A DNA stretch of 8,577 nucleotides. Source: an uncultured Eggerthellaceae bacterium. GTDB taxonomy: Bacteria; Actinomycetota; Coriobacteriia; Coriobacteriales; Eggerthellaceae. Under the pieces are notes generated by a model. It was given only the letters and a program-made list of their open reading frames with translations. It was not told the DNA's origin and did not search any database. Positions 1 through 8,577 of the stretch are shown here, piece after piece. Where the stretch lies: contig CAMOUE010000092.1 of NCBI GenBank assembly GCA_946626265.1, positions 1 through 8,577 on the forward strand, written 5' to 3'. The position numbers were made by a program, and so were the translations under genes. Position 1 is the stretch's first letter, and each line of letters opens with the position of its first letter.

Positions 1-146
1 ACATCGTCTGGGAGCTGCAGGACATGTTCAACCAGCTCATGGTCCTGCCCAACGCAATCGCGCTCTTCGCCCTGTCTGGTTTCGTGGTCAAGTGCTCGCA
101 TGCGCGCGGCACGAAGACCGAGGAGATCCTGAACGAGGAGATCTAG
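1..146 (+). CDS. Sodium:alanine/glycine symporter (AGCS family), C-terminal fragment
   Basis: The frame beginning at base 3 is open to a TAG at 144-146 and gives the last 47 residues of a protein cut by the window edge. The visible part contains W-E-L-Q-D-M-F-N-Q-L-M-V-L-P-N-A-I-A-L-F, which matches the conserved C-terminal pattern W-x-L-x-D-x-x-N-x-L-M-x-x-P-N-x-I-A-L of AGCS (AlsT/DagA-like) carriers. It forms the last membrane helix, followed by a charged cytoplasmic tail (GTKTEEILNEEI). Family members import alanine or glycine across the cytoplasmic membrane using a sodium gradient. The exact substrate cannot be read from this fragment. A strong terminator 31 bases past the stop ends the transcript, so the gene is not in one operon with the ABC exporter genes downstream. 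The family call is fairly secure; substrate and full length are unknown. Confidence 0.8.
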   Translation, partial: IVWELQDMFNQLMVLPNAIALFALSGFVVKCSHARGTKTEEILNEEI

Positions 147-177
147 GCGATAGGCGTTAATGCCCGCAATGAACGGT

Positions 178-217
178 GGGCGCCTGCCGTGCCCGACGGC
201 AGGCGCCCTTTCCTTTC
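178..217 (+). terminator. Intrinsic terminator of the AGCS symporter gene
   Basis: A perfect 13-bp stem, GGGCGCCTGCCGT (178-190) with ACGGCAGGCGCCC (196-208), encloses the 5-base loop GCCCG. It is followed directly by the pyrimidine tract TTTCCTTTC (209-217). It lies 31 bases past the symporter stop codon and isolates that gene from cydDC. Confidence 0.93.
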
Positions 218-289
218 ATGGGACCTGTCTCGGCGCTGGGGCAACCGCATTTGATAATGAAGCCGGTTTTGCCCGATAGCCAAGCATAT

Positions 290-301
290 ATTGTGTACAA
301 T
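290..301. promoter_or_regulatory. Candidate operator/promoter element upstream of cydD
   Basis: The sequence ATTGT-GT-ACAAT is a 5-2-5 inverted repeat in the AT-richest part of the 191-base gap between the symporter and cydD. Its right half together with the preceding T reads TACAAT (296-301), a 5-of-6 match to a -10 box, 36 bases before the TTG start of cydD. No good -35 box lies 16-18 bases upstream. TTGTGTACAA resembles the TTGTATACAA-type operators bound by some GntR-family regulators, but no regulator gene is visible here. The role is inferred from symmetry and position only. Confidence 0.35.
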
Positions 302-328
302 TGAAATACGCGAGGAGCGAGTGGCGAT

Positions 329-333
329 GGAGG
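329..333 (+). promoter_or_regulatory. Ribosome binding site deciding the cydD start
   Basis: GGAGG at 329-333 sits 4 bases before the TTG at 338. This is the only Shine-Dalgarno-like run at a workable distance from a start codon in the cydD frame. The in-frame ATG codons at 353 and 356 are about 20 bases away, too far for it. A second purine run, GAGGAG (312-317), is better placed for an out-of-frame ATG at 327, so the choice of start is not fully settled. Confidence 0.55.
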
Positions 334-337
334 GGCT

Positions 338-2017
338 TTGTTCGACCGCAACATGATGGGGCTTCCCGGCATGCGCGCCGTCATGGCAGCGCTTGCCGTT
401 CTCGCGCTTCTTCAGGCTGCGGCCATCGCAGGTCAGGCGACATCCCTCAGCTGGGCGATCTCTCGTCTATGGGAAGGGACCGCCGTTGCGGACGTGGTTT
501 CAGCTATAGCTGCATTCGCTGTTTGCTTCGTAGTCCTGCAACTTGCGAGATTCGCGCAGGACACCGTGCTCGACCGCTATTCCCTGCGTCAAGCCGACCG
601 TCTGCACAGGCTCATCCTCGATTCGACGTTCGACGAGCGCGTCATGCTGTCGCAAACCGAAAGCGCCGCCGTCGTGGCCACTTCCGCTGCAGACGGTATC
701 GACGAAGCCCAAACCTACATCCGCATCATCCCGCCGAAAATCATCGGGATGGCACTCGTATCGCTGCCACTTCTCGCTGTGGAATTCGCGATTGATTGGC
801 CAAGCGGCGTCATCTTGGCTGTCATGTTCCCCGTCATCGTCTTCTTCATGGTTCTGCTCGGAAGACAATCGCGCGAGCGGGCGGAACGTCAATACGTTGC
901 GTACACGCTCCTATCGAATCGGTTCATGGACACGCTGCGGGGGCTCGACGTCCTCAAGTCGTTTGATGCCTCGAAACGAGAAGAGAGATCGGTCTACTCC
1001 TATAGCGAGCGGCTGCGCCGTGCGACCGTGCGCACGCTCGCCACCGCGACGTTGTCGAGCGCAGTTCTCGACCTCTGTGCAACGCTCGGCATCGCCGCAG
1101 TGGCCATGATGCTCGCGTTTCGCCTCATGGACGGTTCGGTAGAGCTCGCCACGGGCTTGGCGGCACTCATGCTCGCTCCCGAGTACTTCGCGCCCATACG
1201 GTCGTTTGCGAGCGATTTCCATGCTTCGCTCGACGGGAAGAACGCGCTTTCCGCCATCCTCGGAATGCTCGACCGAGCCGCCCGCAAGCGCGACGCAGCT
1301 ACAGCAGGCGATTCCGCCGAACAACAGCCCATCTCCTGGACGCAGTCTTCAACCCTCGCGTTCGAAGGCGTCTCGTATCGTTACGACGATGGCGCCCATG
1401 GCGTTCACGGCCTCTCCTTCACGCTTCACGGCCACGAGAAGGTGGCCATAGTCGGCGAGAGCGGCGCGGGAAAGAGCACGCTTGCAAAGCTCGTAGCGGG
1501 TTTCCTCGAGCCGGCTGAAGGCACCGTGCTCTTGAACGCCGAGCGCGTGGACCTCGCTTCCCGCCAATGGAAAGAACGCGTTCGCATCATCCCGCAGCAC
1601 CCCTATGTATTCCAGGCGACGCTCGCCGACAACATCAGGTTCTATTGCCCCGATGCCACGTTGGACGAAGTCGATGCCGCAGCACGGGCCGTCGGCCTTG
1701 CGAGCCTTGTTGACGAGCTCCCCGACGGCCTCAACACGCTCGTCGGCGAGGGGGCGCGCGGGCTCTCGGGAGGCCAGGCGCATCGCGTCGCGCTCGCACG
1801 CATCTTGCTCGACGACAAGGCTGACGTGCTGGTATTCGACGAACCGACGGCGCATCTCGACATAGAAACCGAGCTCGAGCTGAAGCAGAGCATGCTGCCG
1901 CTCATGGAGGGGCGCCTGGTGCTCTTTGCCACGCATCGCCTCCATTGGATTGAGGACATGGACCGCGTCATCGTGCTCGAACACGGTTCGATAGCTCGCG
2001 AGGAGGCCAGGCCATGA
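338..2017 (+). CDS. cydD: Thiol reductant ABC exporter, CydD-type subunit
   Basis: This is one half of the heterodimeric CydDC ABC exporter of the cytoplasmic membrane, needed for cytochrome bd assembly. In E. coli it has been reported to export cysteine and glutathione and to interact with haem; the substrate here is unknown. The 559-residue product has an N-terminal membrane domain with helices near 14-32, 51-70, 135-152, 157-175 and 240-262, and an ATPase domain from about 338. ATPase motifs are complete: Walker A GESGAGKST (373-381), Q-loop Gln420, signature LSGGQ (476-480), Walker B ending Asp501-Glu502, and switch His533. The stretches RFMDTLRGLDVLKSF (195-209) and LAPEYFAPIRSF (279-290) correspond to CydD-typical RGxxxLxxF and LAPEFFxPLR. 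The chosen TTG start has GGAGG 4 bases upstream; starting at ATG 353 would remove five residues. Its TGA overlaps the next ATG, indicating translational coupling. The ABC exporter call is certain; the CydD subtype is probable. Confidence 0.87.
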   Translation: MFDRNMMGLPGMRAVMAALAVLALLQAAAIAGQATSLSWAISRLWEGTAVADVVSAIAAFAVCFVVLQLARFAQDTVLDRYSLRQADRLHRLILDSTFDERVMLSQTESAAVVATSAADGIDEAQTYIRIIPPKIIGMALVSLPLLAVEFAIDWPSGVILAVMFPVIVFFMVLLGRQSRERAERQYVAYTLLSNRFMDTLRGLDVLKSFDASKREERSVYSYSERLRRATVRTLATATLSSAVLDLCATLGIAAVAMMLAFRLMDGSVELATGLAALMLAPEYFAPIRSFASDFHASLDGKNALSAILGMLDRAARKRDAATAGDSAEQQPISWTQSSTLAFEGVSYRYDDGAHGVHGLSFTLHGHEKVAIVGESGAGKSTLAKLVAGFLEPAEGTVLLNAERVDLASRQWKERVRIIPQHPYVFQATLADNIRFYCPDATLDEVDAAARAVGLASLVDELPDGLNTLVGEGARGLSGGQAHRVALARILLDDKADVLVFDEPTAHLDIETELELKQSMLPLMEGRLVLFATHRLHWIEDMDRVIVLEHGSIAREEARP

Positions 2018-3729
2018 GTGCGGGAAAGCCTCGAAATTGGTTCATGTCGTTCCTCGCGCGCTATAAGCGCTCGGTGGCAATCGCGCTTTGCCTGGGCTTT
2101 CTCGCATCGGGATGCGCGACTCTGCTCATGTTCACGTCCGGCTACCTCATCAGCGCGACGGCTGTTGCGGGAATCTCGCTGTTCTCCATCATGGTGCCTA
2201 TCGCCTGCGTCCAGCTATTCGGCTTCGGCAGGCCGCTCGCCCGCTATCTCGAACGGCTCGTGAGCCACGACTGGGTCCTCAAGGTCACATCGGACCTGCG
2301 GCTCATGCTCTACCGGGGCATCGAAGAGCGCACGGGCGATCCGGCGCGCGCCCGGGCCGTCGGCGAATACCTCGGCCTTCTGTCCGACGACATCGCCCAC
2401 CTGCAGAACCTGTACCTGCGCGTCGTGTTCCCCACCGCGATCGCGCTCATTCTCGCCGTCGGCGCCACAATTGCATTCGGACTGTTCTCCCTAACGTTCG
2501 CGTCCGTCATGCTCCTCGTCTTCGCGCTCGTCGTACTGCTCTTGCCCTTCGCGGCTCTCCTGGCAACTCGTGCGCGAGCGGAATACGTCAAATTCTCGAC
2601 CGCAAGGGAATACAGGGAGCTCGTCGACGACGTGCTCGGAGCCGTCGACTGGACGCTTTCCGGGCGCGGCGAATCCGCAATCGAAAAGCATGCTGTGGCG
2701 GGAATGCGCATACGGGCGGCGGGAAGCCGAATCCGCACGGTGCAACGCGCGGTTTCGCTCGCGTCTTCGCTTGCGCTGTGCCTTGCGGTTTGCGTCGTGC
2801 TCATCTGGTCTGGCGAATCGTTTGGCGCAAGCTTGCCGTTGGCGAACTGCATCGCCGGCTTCACAATCGGGTTCTTCCCGCTCATCGAGGCGTTCGCAGT
2901 GCTTCCAGCCGCCGTTTCGGAGGCGCCCGCCCACGCCGACGCCATAGGAAGGCTCGAAGAATACTCGCTTGCGCAGACCGCCGGTTCGCACGTGCGCGAG
3001 ATTCCCGACGTTCCTGACGCGGCAGCTTCGATCATACTCGACGACGTGTCCTTCGCTTACCCGAACGCACGCGCGAACGCGCTCGAACATCTGACGCTCT
3101 CCATCGCCCGAGGGGAAAACGTCGCCGTACTCGGAAGAAGCGGGTCGGGCAAGAGCACGTTCGCCCGAATCGTGCGCGGCTCGATCGAGCCGTCGGCAGG
3201 ACGGCTTTTCAGGCACGGGTCCGTCGGATACCTCGGGCAGAACCCGTACCTATTCAACCGAACGTTGCGCGACAACCTGGCGATCGGGGCGCCTGGAGCC
3301 GACGACGAAGCGCTCTTGAACGCAATCGACGCCGTCGGGCTTTCCGAAAGGATAGGCTCCCTGCCCGATGGGCTTGACACGGTCATCGGCGAAACGGGCG
3401 TCGGATTCTCCGGCGGAGAGGCGCACCGCCTTGCGCTCGCGCGGGTCATCGTGGCCGACAACCCCATCGTCATCGTCGACGAGCCGTTCGCGGCACTCGA
3501 CCCTCAAACCGAGGAAAGCCTGATCGATGCGCTGTTTGAAGCATGCGAGCACAGGACGCTCGTCGTTATCACCCATCATCTCGCGCAAATCGAGCGCTTC
3601 GACCGCGTGGTTTTCGTCGAGAATGGCCGAATCGACGGCGTAGGCTCGCCGACGGCCCTCATGGAAATCGACGAGCGTTTTCGCTCACTTGTCGCCTTCG
3701 ACCGCGCAACAGCGCCGTTTGCCGTCTAG
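2014..3729 (+). CDS. cydC: Thiol reductant ABC exporter, CydC-type subunit
   Basis: This is the second subunit of the CydDC-type exporter, 571 residues against 573 in E. coli CydC. The assignment rests on strongly diagnostic membrane-domain motifs: SGYLISATAVAG (42-53), matching E. coli SGWFLSASAVAG, and GRPLARYLERLVSHD (72-86), matching GRYFERLVSHD. Helices are likely near 20-40, 53-70, 139-158, 160-182, 247-266 and 276-299. The ATPase domain starts near 338 with Walker A GRSGSGKST (374-382), Gln409, signature FSGGE (465-469), Walker B Asp489-Glu490 and switch His521. The signature departs from LSGGQ; E. coli CydC also ends in Glu, so this looks like a family trait. Both subunits follow the signature with A-H-R. 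The ATG overlaps the cydD stop as ATGA, so the pair should be co-translated. The 3' end overlaps the opposing HAD gene by four bases. No terminator precedes that junction. Confidence 0.9.
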   Translation: MSAGKPRNWFMSFLARYKRSVAIALCLGFLASGCATLLMFTSGYLISATAVAGISLFSIMVPIACVQLFGFGRPLARYLERLVSHDWVLKVTSDLRLMLYRGIEERTGDPARARAVGEYLGLLSDDIAHLQNLYLRVVFPTAIALILAVGATIAFGLFSLTFASVMLLVFALVVLLLPFAALLATRARAEYVKFSTAREYRELVDDVLGAVDWTLSGRGESAIEKHAVAGMRIRAAGSRIRTVQRAVSLASSLALCLAVCVVLIWSGESFGASLPLANCIAGFTIGFFPLIEAFAVLPAAVSEAPAHADAIGRLEEYSLAQTAGSHVREIPDVPDAAASIILDDVSFAYPNARANALEHLTLSIARGENVAVLGRSGSGKSTFARIVRGSIEPSAGRLFRHGSVGYLGQNPYLFNRTLRDNLAIGAPGADDEALLNAIDAVGLSERIGSLPDGLDTVIGETGVGFSGGEAHRLALARVIVADNPIVIVDEPFAALDPQTEESLIDALFEACEHRTLVVITHHLAQIERFDRVVFVENGRIDGVGSPTALMEIDERFRSLVAFDRATAPFAV

Positions 3730-4349
3730 AGCAATTCGTTGAGCTCGCGCACGTTCATGTCCGCATGCTCCGACGTGCGCTCTCCTACGCATATCGTGTT
3801 GAGCCCGCACTCGTGCATCACCGCAACCGCGTACGGCGCATCGTCGACGGCCCACACCCGTTCGCGTTCGCAGCCAAGCTTCTCGACCGCGATATCGTAG
3901 ATGGCGCTGTCCTGCTTTGAGCAACCTGCTTCGTCGGTGGACACGAGCGCTTCGAAGCACTCGAGAACCCCCGCGCGCGTCAAGCCCGCCTCGAGGTAGC
4001 GGCGCGGACTCGACGACACGACCACGCACGGAATCCCCTTCCCATGTGCGGCACGTACGAATTCGACGGCCCCGGGGAGCGGCTCCGAAACGTCCCGGTA
4101 ATAGGGCACGAGGTACCCGTCCAAGTGCGCGAGGACGTCGGCGCCCGACGTCCCGACGCCGTACTTCCCATGGAGGATCTCGGCAGCCTGCTCGATCGGC
4201 GCGGCGTGTATCTCGTCTTCCTGGTCCTGGGTCAAGGGCCCCGCCTGCGCGAACAGCTCGCGTTCGGCTTCGTCCCAAGCGTCGAGCGTATCGAGCAGCG
4301 TGCCGTCGCAATCGAATATGAAACCGCCCGCCTGTTCAAAATCAAACAT
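3726..4349 (-). CDS. HAD-superfamily hydrolase, phosphoglycolate phosphatase/beta-phosphoglucomutase-like
   Basis: The 207-residue product is probably a cytoplasmic phosphatase or phosphomutase that works through a phospho-aspartate intermediate. HAD motifs in order: motif I FDCDGT with nucleophile Asp13 and acid/base Asp15; motif II at the end of VVVSSS (109-114); motif III Lys145 in SKQDSAIYDIA; and motif IV VDD with Asp169-Asp170. The helical insert between motif I and motif II (about residues 20-90) is the C1 cap of the PGP/beta-PGM class. The substrate cannot be predicted. The ATG at 4349 was chosen because GGAG (minus strand, plus positions 4357-4360) lies 7 bases upstream. A longer in-frame start at 4385 would add 12 residues unlike the family and lacks a spaced ribosome site. 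The gene is divergent from carB and convergent with cydC, so it is probably monocistronic. The fold is certain; the physiological role is unknown. Confidence 0.85.
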   Translation of the reverse strand: MFDFEQAGGFIFDCDGTLLDTLDAWDEAERELFAQAGPLTQDQEDEIHAAPIEQAAEILHGKYGVGTSGADVLAHLDGYLVPYYRDVSEPLPGAVEFVRAAHGKGIPCVVVSSSPRRYLEAGLTRAGVLECFEALVSTDEAGCSKQDSAIYDIAVEKLGCERERVWAVDDAPYAVAVMHECGLNTICVGERTSEHADMNVRELNELL

Positions 4350-4458
4350 GTTAAAACTCCGTTGCACTCGTGTTGTCCCACCCATCCTACAGGATTATCA
4401 GCTTGCTCTGTTTTACAATGTTCAAAGCACATTTGCACCACTATAAGGGGAGGTTTGC
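4350..4458. promoter_or_regulatory. Divergent promoter region between HAD hydrolase and carB
   Basis: These 109 bases, more AT-rich than the flanking genes, must hold the start signals of both divergent genes unless transcription enters from elsewhere. Toward carB, TACAAT (4414-4419) is a possible -10 box but lacks a good -35 at normal spacing. Toward the HAD gene, the minus strand carries GATAAT (plus 4394-4399) with TTGAAC (plus 4420-4425) at a long 20-base spacing. A 5-2-5 inverted repeat, ATCCT-AC-AGGAT (4384-4395), overlaps the HAD-side -10 candidate. The carB ribosome site GGGGAGG (4447-4453) lies 5 bases before its ATG. I see no leader-peptide gene, attenuator hairpin or obvious PyrR-type structure. 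Individual boxes are weak; the regional call follows from gene orientation. Confidence 0.4.
4357..4360 (-). promoter_or_regulatory. Ribosome binding site fixing the HAD hydrolase start
   Basis: On the minus strand the sequence reads GGAG, then TTTTAAC (7 bases), then ATG at 4349. This is standard spacing and supports the 207-residue form over the upstream ATG at 4385. Confidence 0.7.
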
Positions 4459-7689
<3,231 letters not shown>

Positions 7690-7709
7690 CGCATCGCACC
7701 CGAACATGC

Positions 7710-7754
7710 AAGAGCGCCTGCCCGGCCTTTTCAGACGGACAGGCGCTCTTCTTT
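7710..7754 (+). terminator. Intrinsic terminator of carB, possibly shared with the convergent hemH
   Basis: An 11-bp perfect outer stem, AAGAGCGCCTG (7710-7720) with CAGGCGCTCTT (7740-7750), is extended inward after one C-A mismatch by CCG (7722-7724) with CGG (7736-7738). The T-rich tail is CTTCTTT (7748-7754). It lies between convergent genes, 20 bases past the carB stop. Read from the other strand, the hairpin is followed by TTGCATGTTC, a poor T tract, so termination of hemH by the same hairpin is plausible but weaker. Confidence 0.85.
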
Positions 7755-7766
7755 GCCAGAATTGAC

Positions 7767-8577
7767 CTAAAGGAACCGCACGGGGTTGTTCACGACGTCG
7801 CGCACGACTTCGACGTGCCGGTCACTTGCACCGAGACACGGGACATAGACGAACAGGTCCTGCCGCGGCTTCACTTCACGTGCGAGCATGCGCCCGCGCC
7901 ACATGACCTGAAGTACCCCCTCAACGTCGTAATACGTTTCAAGGCAATCGATCGAGAAATTCGGGCACACGTAGAACAAGCGCCCCTCGAAGCACTCGTA
8001 CCACCATTTGTCGATGATCTCGGGAGAGTATGGCTCGAGCCACGAGCGCTTCTTGTCGAAACGGCACATGAATCCCCTCGCCCACTGTTCTTCCGGGATG
8101 TCGAGCTCTTCGGCGAGCCAATCGCACGTCTTCGCCGTCGTCTCGTCGTACGTGTCCCCCCGCTCCACGTCGACCTTGGGCACGGAATGGAACCCGAAGA
8201 TTATGCGGTCCCCGGCACCCGCATTGAAGCCCGCCTCTCGTATCGATTCCGCGACGGCCCTCAGGTACGTCTCGTTATCGCTGTAGTCGCCAATGATCTC
8301 GTAGGTGCCGACCCATCCCGTACGATCGGCGCATTCCTTTACTTGGTCGGCGACGATGTGCGCTTGGCTGAACGCGTTCTGGGGATATAGAGGCAACACG
8401 CTTAAGCGCTCGCAGCCCTCCTCGCGCAACGATTTCATCACCGCCTCGATTGACGGGCTCCCGAAGCTCATGGCGTAACGGACGAGGACGTCCTTGCCCT
8501 CATCGGCATACGAAGACTCGAGCTTGTCGGCGAGCTGCTTCATGTCGTGCGGGAACTTGAACCCTTCGCTCGTCCAG
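7767..8577 (-). CDS. hemH: Ferrochelatase, 5' end beyond the window
   Basis: The enzyme inserts ferrous iron into a porphyrin at the end of haem synthesis. The frame stays open to the window edge, giving 269 C-terminal residues; the N-terminal part, usually some 50-90 residues, is missing. The internal ATG at 8543 is not the real start, because the reading upstream (WTSEGFKFPHD) still aligns with the family. Recognisable blocks are MSFGSPSIE, VLPLYPQ, GDYSDNETYLRAVAESI, the FHSVP block with the metal-binding His (codon 8187-8189), RFDKKRSWLEPYSPE and CPNFSIDCLET with the catalytic Glu. The DCLET and R-F-x(5)-W-L-x-P-Y blocks resemble the E. coli protoporphyrin ferrochelatase more than the coproporphyrin enzymes of Gram-positive bacteria. 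No haem-pathway neighbour is visible in the window. The gene converges on carB with 77 bases between stops. The family is certain; which porphyrin it uses is open. Confidence 0.93.
   Translation of the reverse strand, partial: WTSEGFKFPHDMKQLADKLESSYADEGKDVLVRYAMSFGSPSIEAVMKSLREEGCERLSVLPLYPQNAFSQAHIVADQVKECADRTGWVGTYEIIGDYSDNETYLRAVAESIREAGFNAGAGDRIIFGFHSVPKVDVERGDTYDETTAKTCDWLAEELDIPEEQWARGFMCRFDKKRSWLEPYSPEIIDKWWYECFEGRLFYVCPNFSIDCLETYYDVEGVLQVMWRGRMLAREVKPRQDLFVYVPCLGASDRHVEVVRDVVNNPVRFL

Noticed and set aside
251..280. TTGATA (251-256) with GATAGC (275-280) as the cydD promoter
   Set aside because: The -35 candidate is good (5 of 6) but the -10 matches only 3 of 6; TACAAT at 296 is a better -10, though without a matching -35.
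2101..2121. Lipobox-like L-A-S-G-C in the first membrane helix of CydC
   Set aside because: It lies in the middle of a conserved transmembrane segment of an ABC exporter, about 30 residues from the start, and the downstream sequence continues the membrane domain. A lipoprotein is not consistent with this.
500..3588. Several open frames of 100-309 codons overlapping cydD and cydC in other frames
   Set aside because: They are frame shadows in GC-rich DNA: compositionally skewed translations rich in R, S, A or P, no conserved motifs, and both ABC genes are intact.
4350..4385. Longer start for the HAD gene at ATG 4385
   Set aside because: The extra residues MGGTTRVQRSFN do not resemble the family, no properly spaced ribosome site precedes that ATG, and ATG 4349 has GGAG at 7 bases.
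4442..4447. TATAAG as the -10 box of carB
   Set aside because: Transcription would start near 4454, removing the strong GGGGAGG ribosome site, and no good -35 box lies at normal spacing.
8541..8543. ATG at 8543 as the true ferrochelatase start
   Set aside because: Eleven further in-frame codons up to the window edge align with the family, and a protein starting here would lack the N-terminal porphyrin-binding region.

Overview
This window looks like ordinary chromosomal DNA from a high-GC Gram-positive bacterium. The strongly GC-biased third codon positions, tight gene packing and protein flavour suggest an actinobacterium of the class Coriobacteriia (Eggerthellaceae-like). That placement is an inference from style, not from a marker gene.

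Layout, left to right. (1) Positions 1-146 hold the last 47 residues of a sodium:alanine/glycine symporter (AGCS family), closed by a strong intrinsic terminator (178-217). (2) After a short AT-richer promoter region containing a small palindrome (290-301), two translationally coupled genes (338-2017 and 2014-3729, overlapping by ATGA) encode a heterodimeric ABC exporter of the CydDC type, which supports cytochrome bd assembly. The cytochrome bd genes cydAB are not adjacent. (3) A HAD-family phosphatase (3726-4349) lies on the minus strand; its stop codon overlaps the cydC stop inside a palindromic TCTAGA. (4) Divergent from it across 109 bp is carB (4459-7689), a full-length carbamoyl-phosphate synthase large subunit, without carA next to it. 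(5) A hairpin terminator (7710-7754) separates carB from a convergent ferrochelatase gene (7767-8577, minus strand), whose 5' end runs off the window.

Functionally, cydDC and the ferrochelatase both feed haem-protein respiration, while carB supplies carbamoyl phosphate for pyrimidine and arginine synthesis. The HAD enzyme has no assignable substrate. I found no mobile element, CRISPR array, tRNA, rRNA or phage gene, and no convincing undescribed system. The points worth a second look are small: the cydD start region, two 5-2-5 palindromes upstream of genes, the stop-codon overlap, the isolated carB and cydDC, and the type of ferrochelatase. No intergenic stretch exceeds 300 bases.
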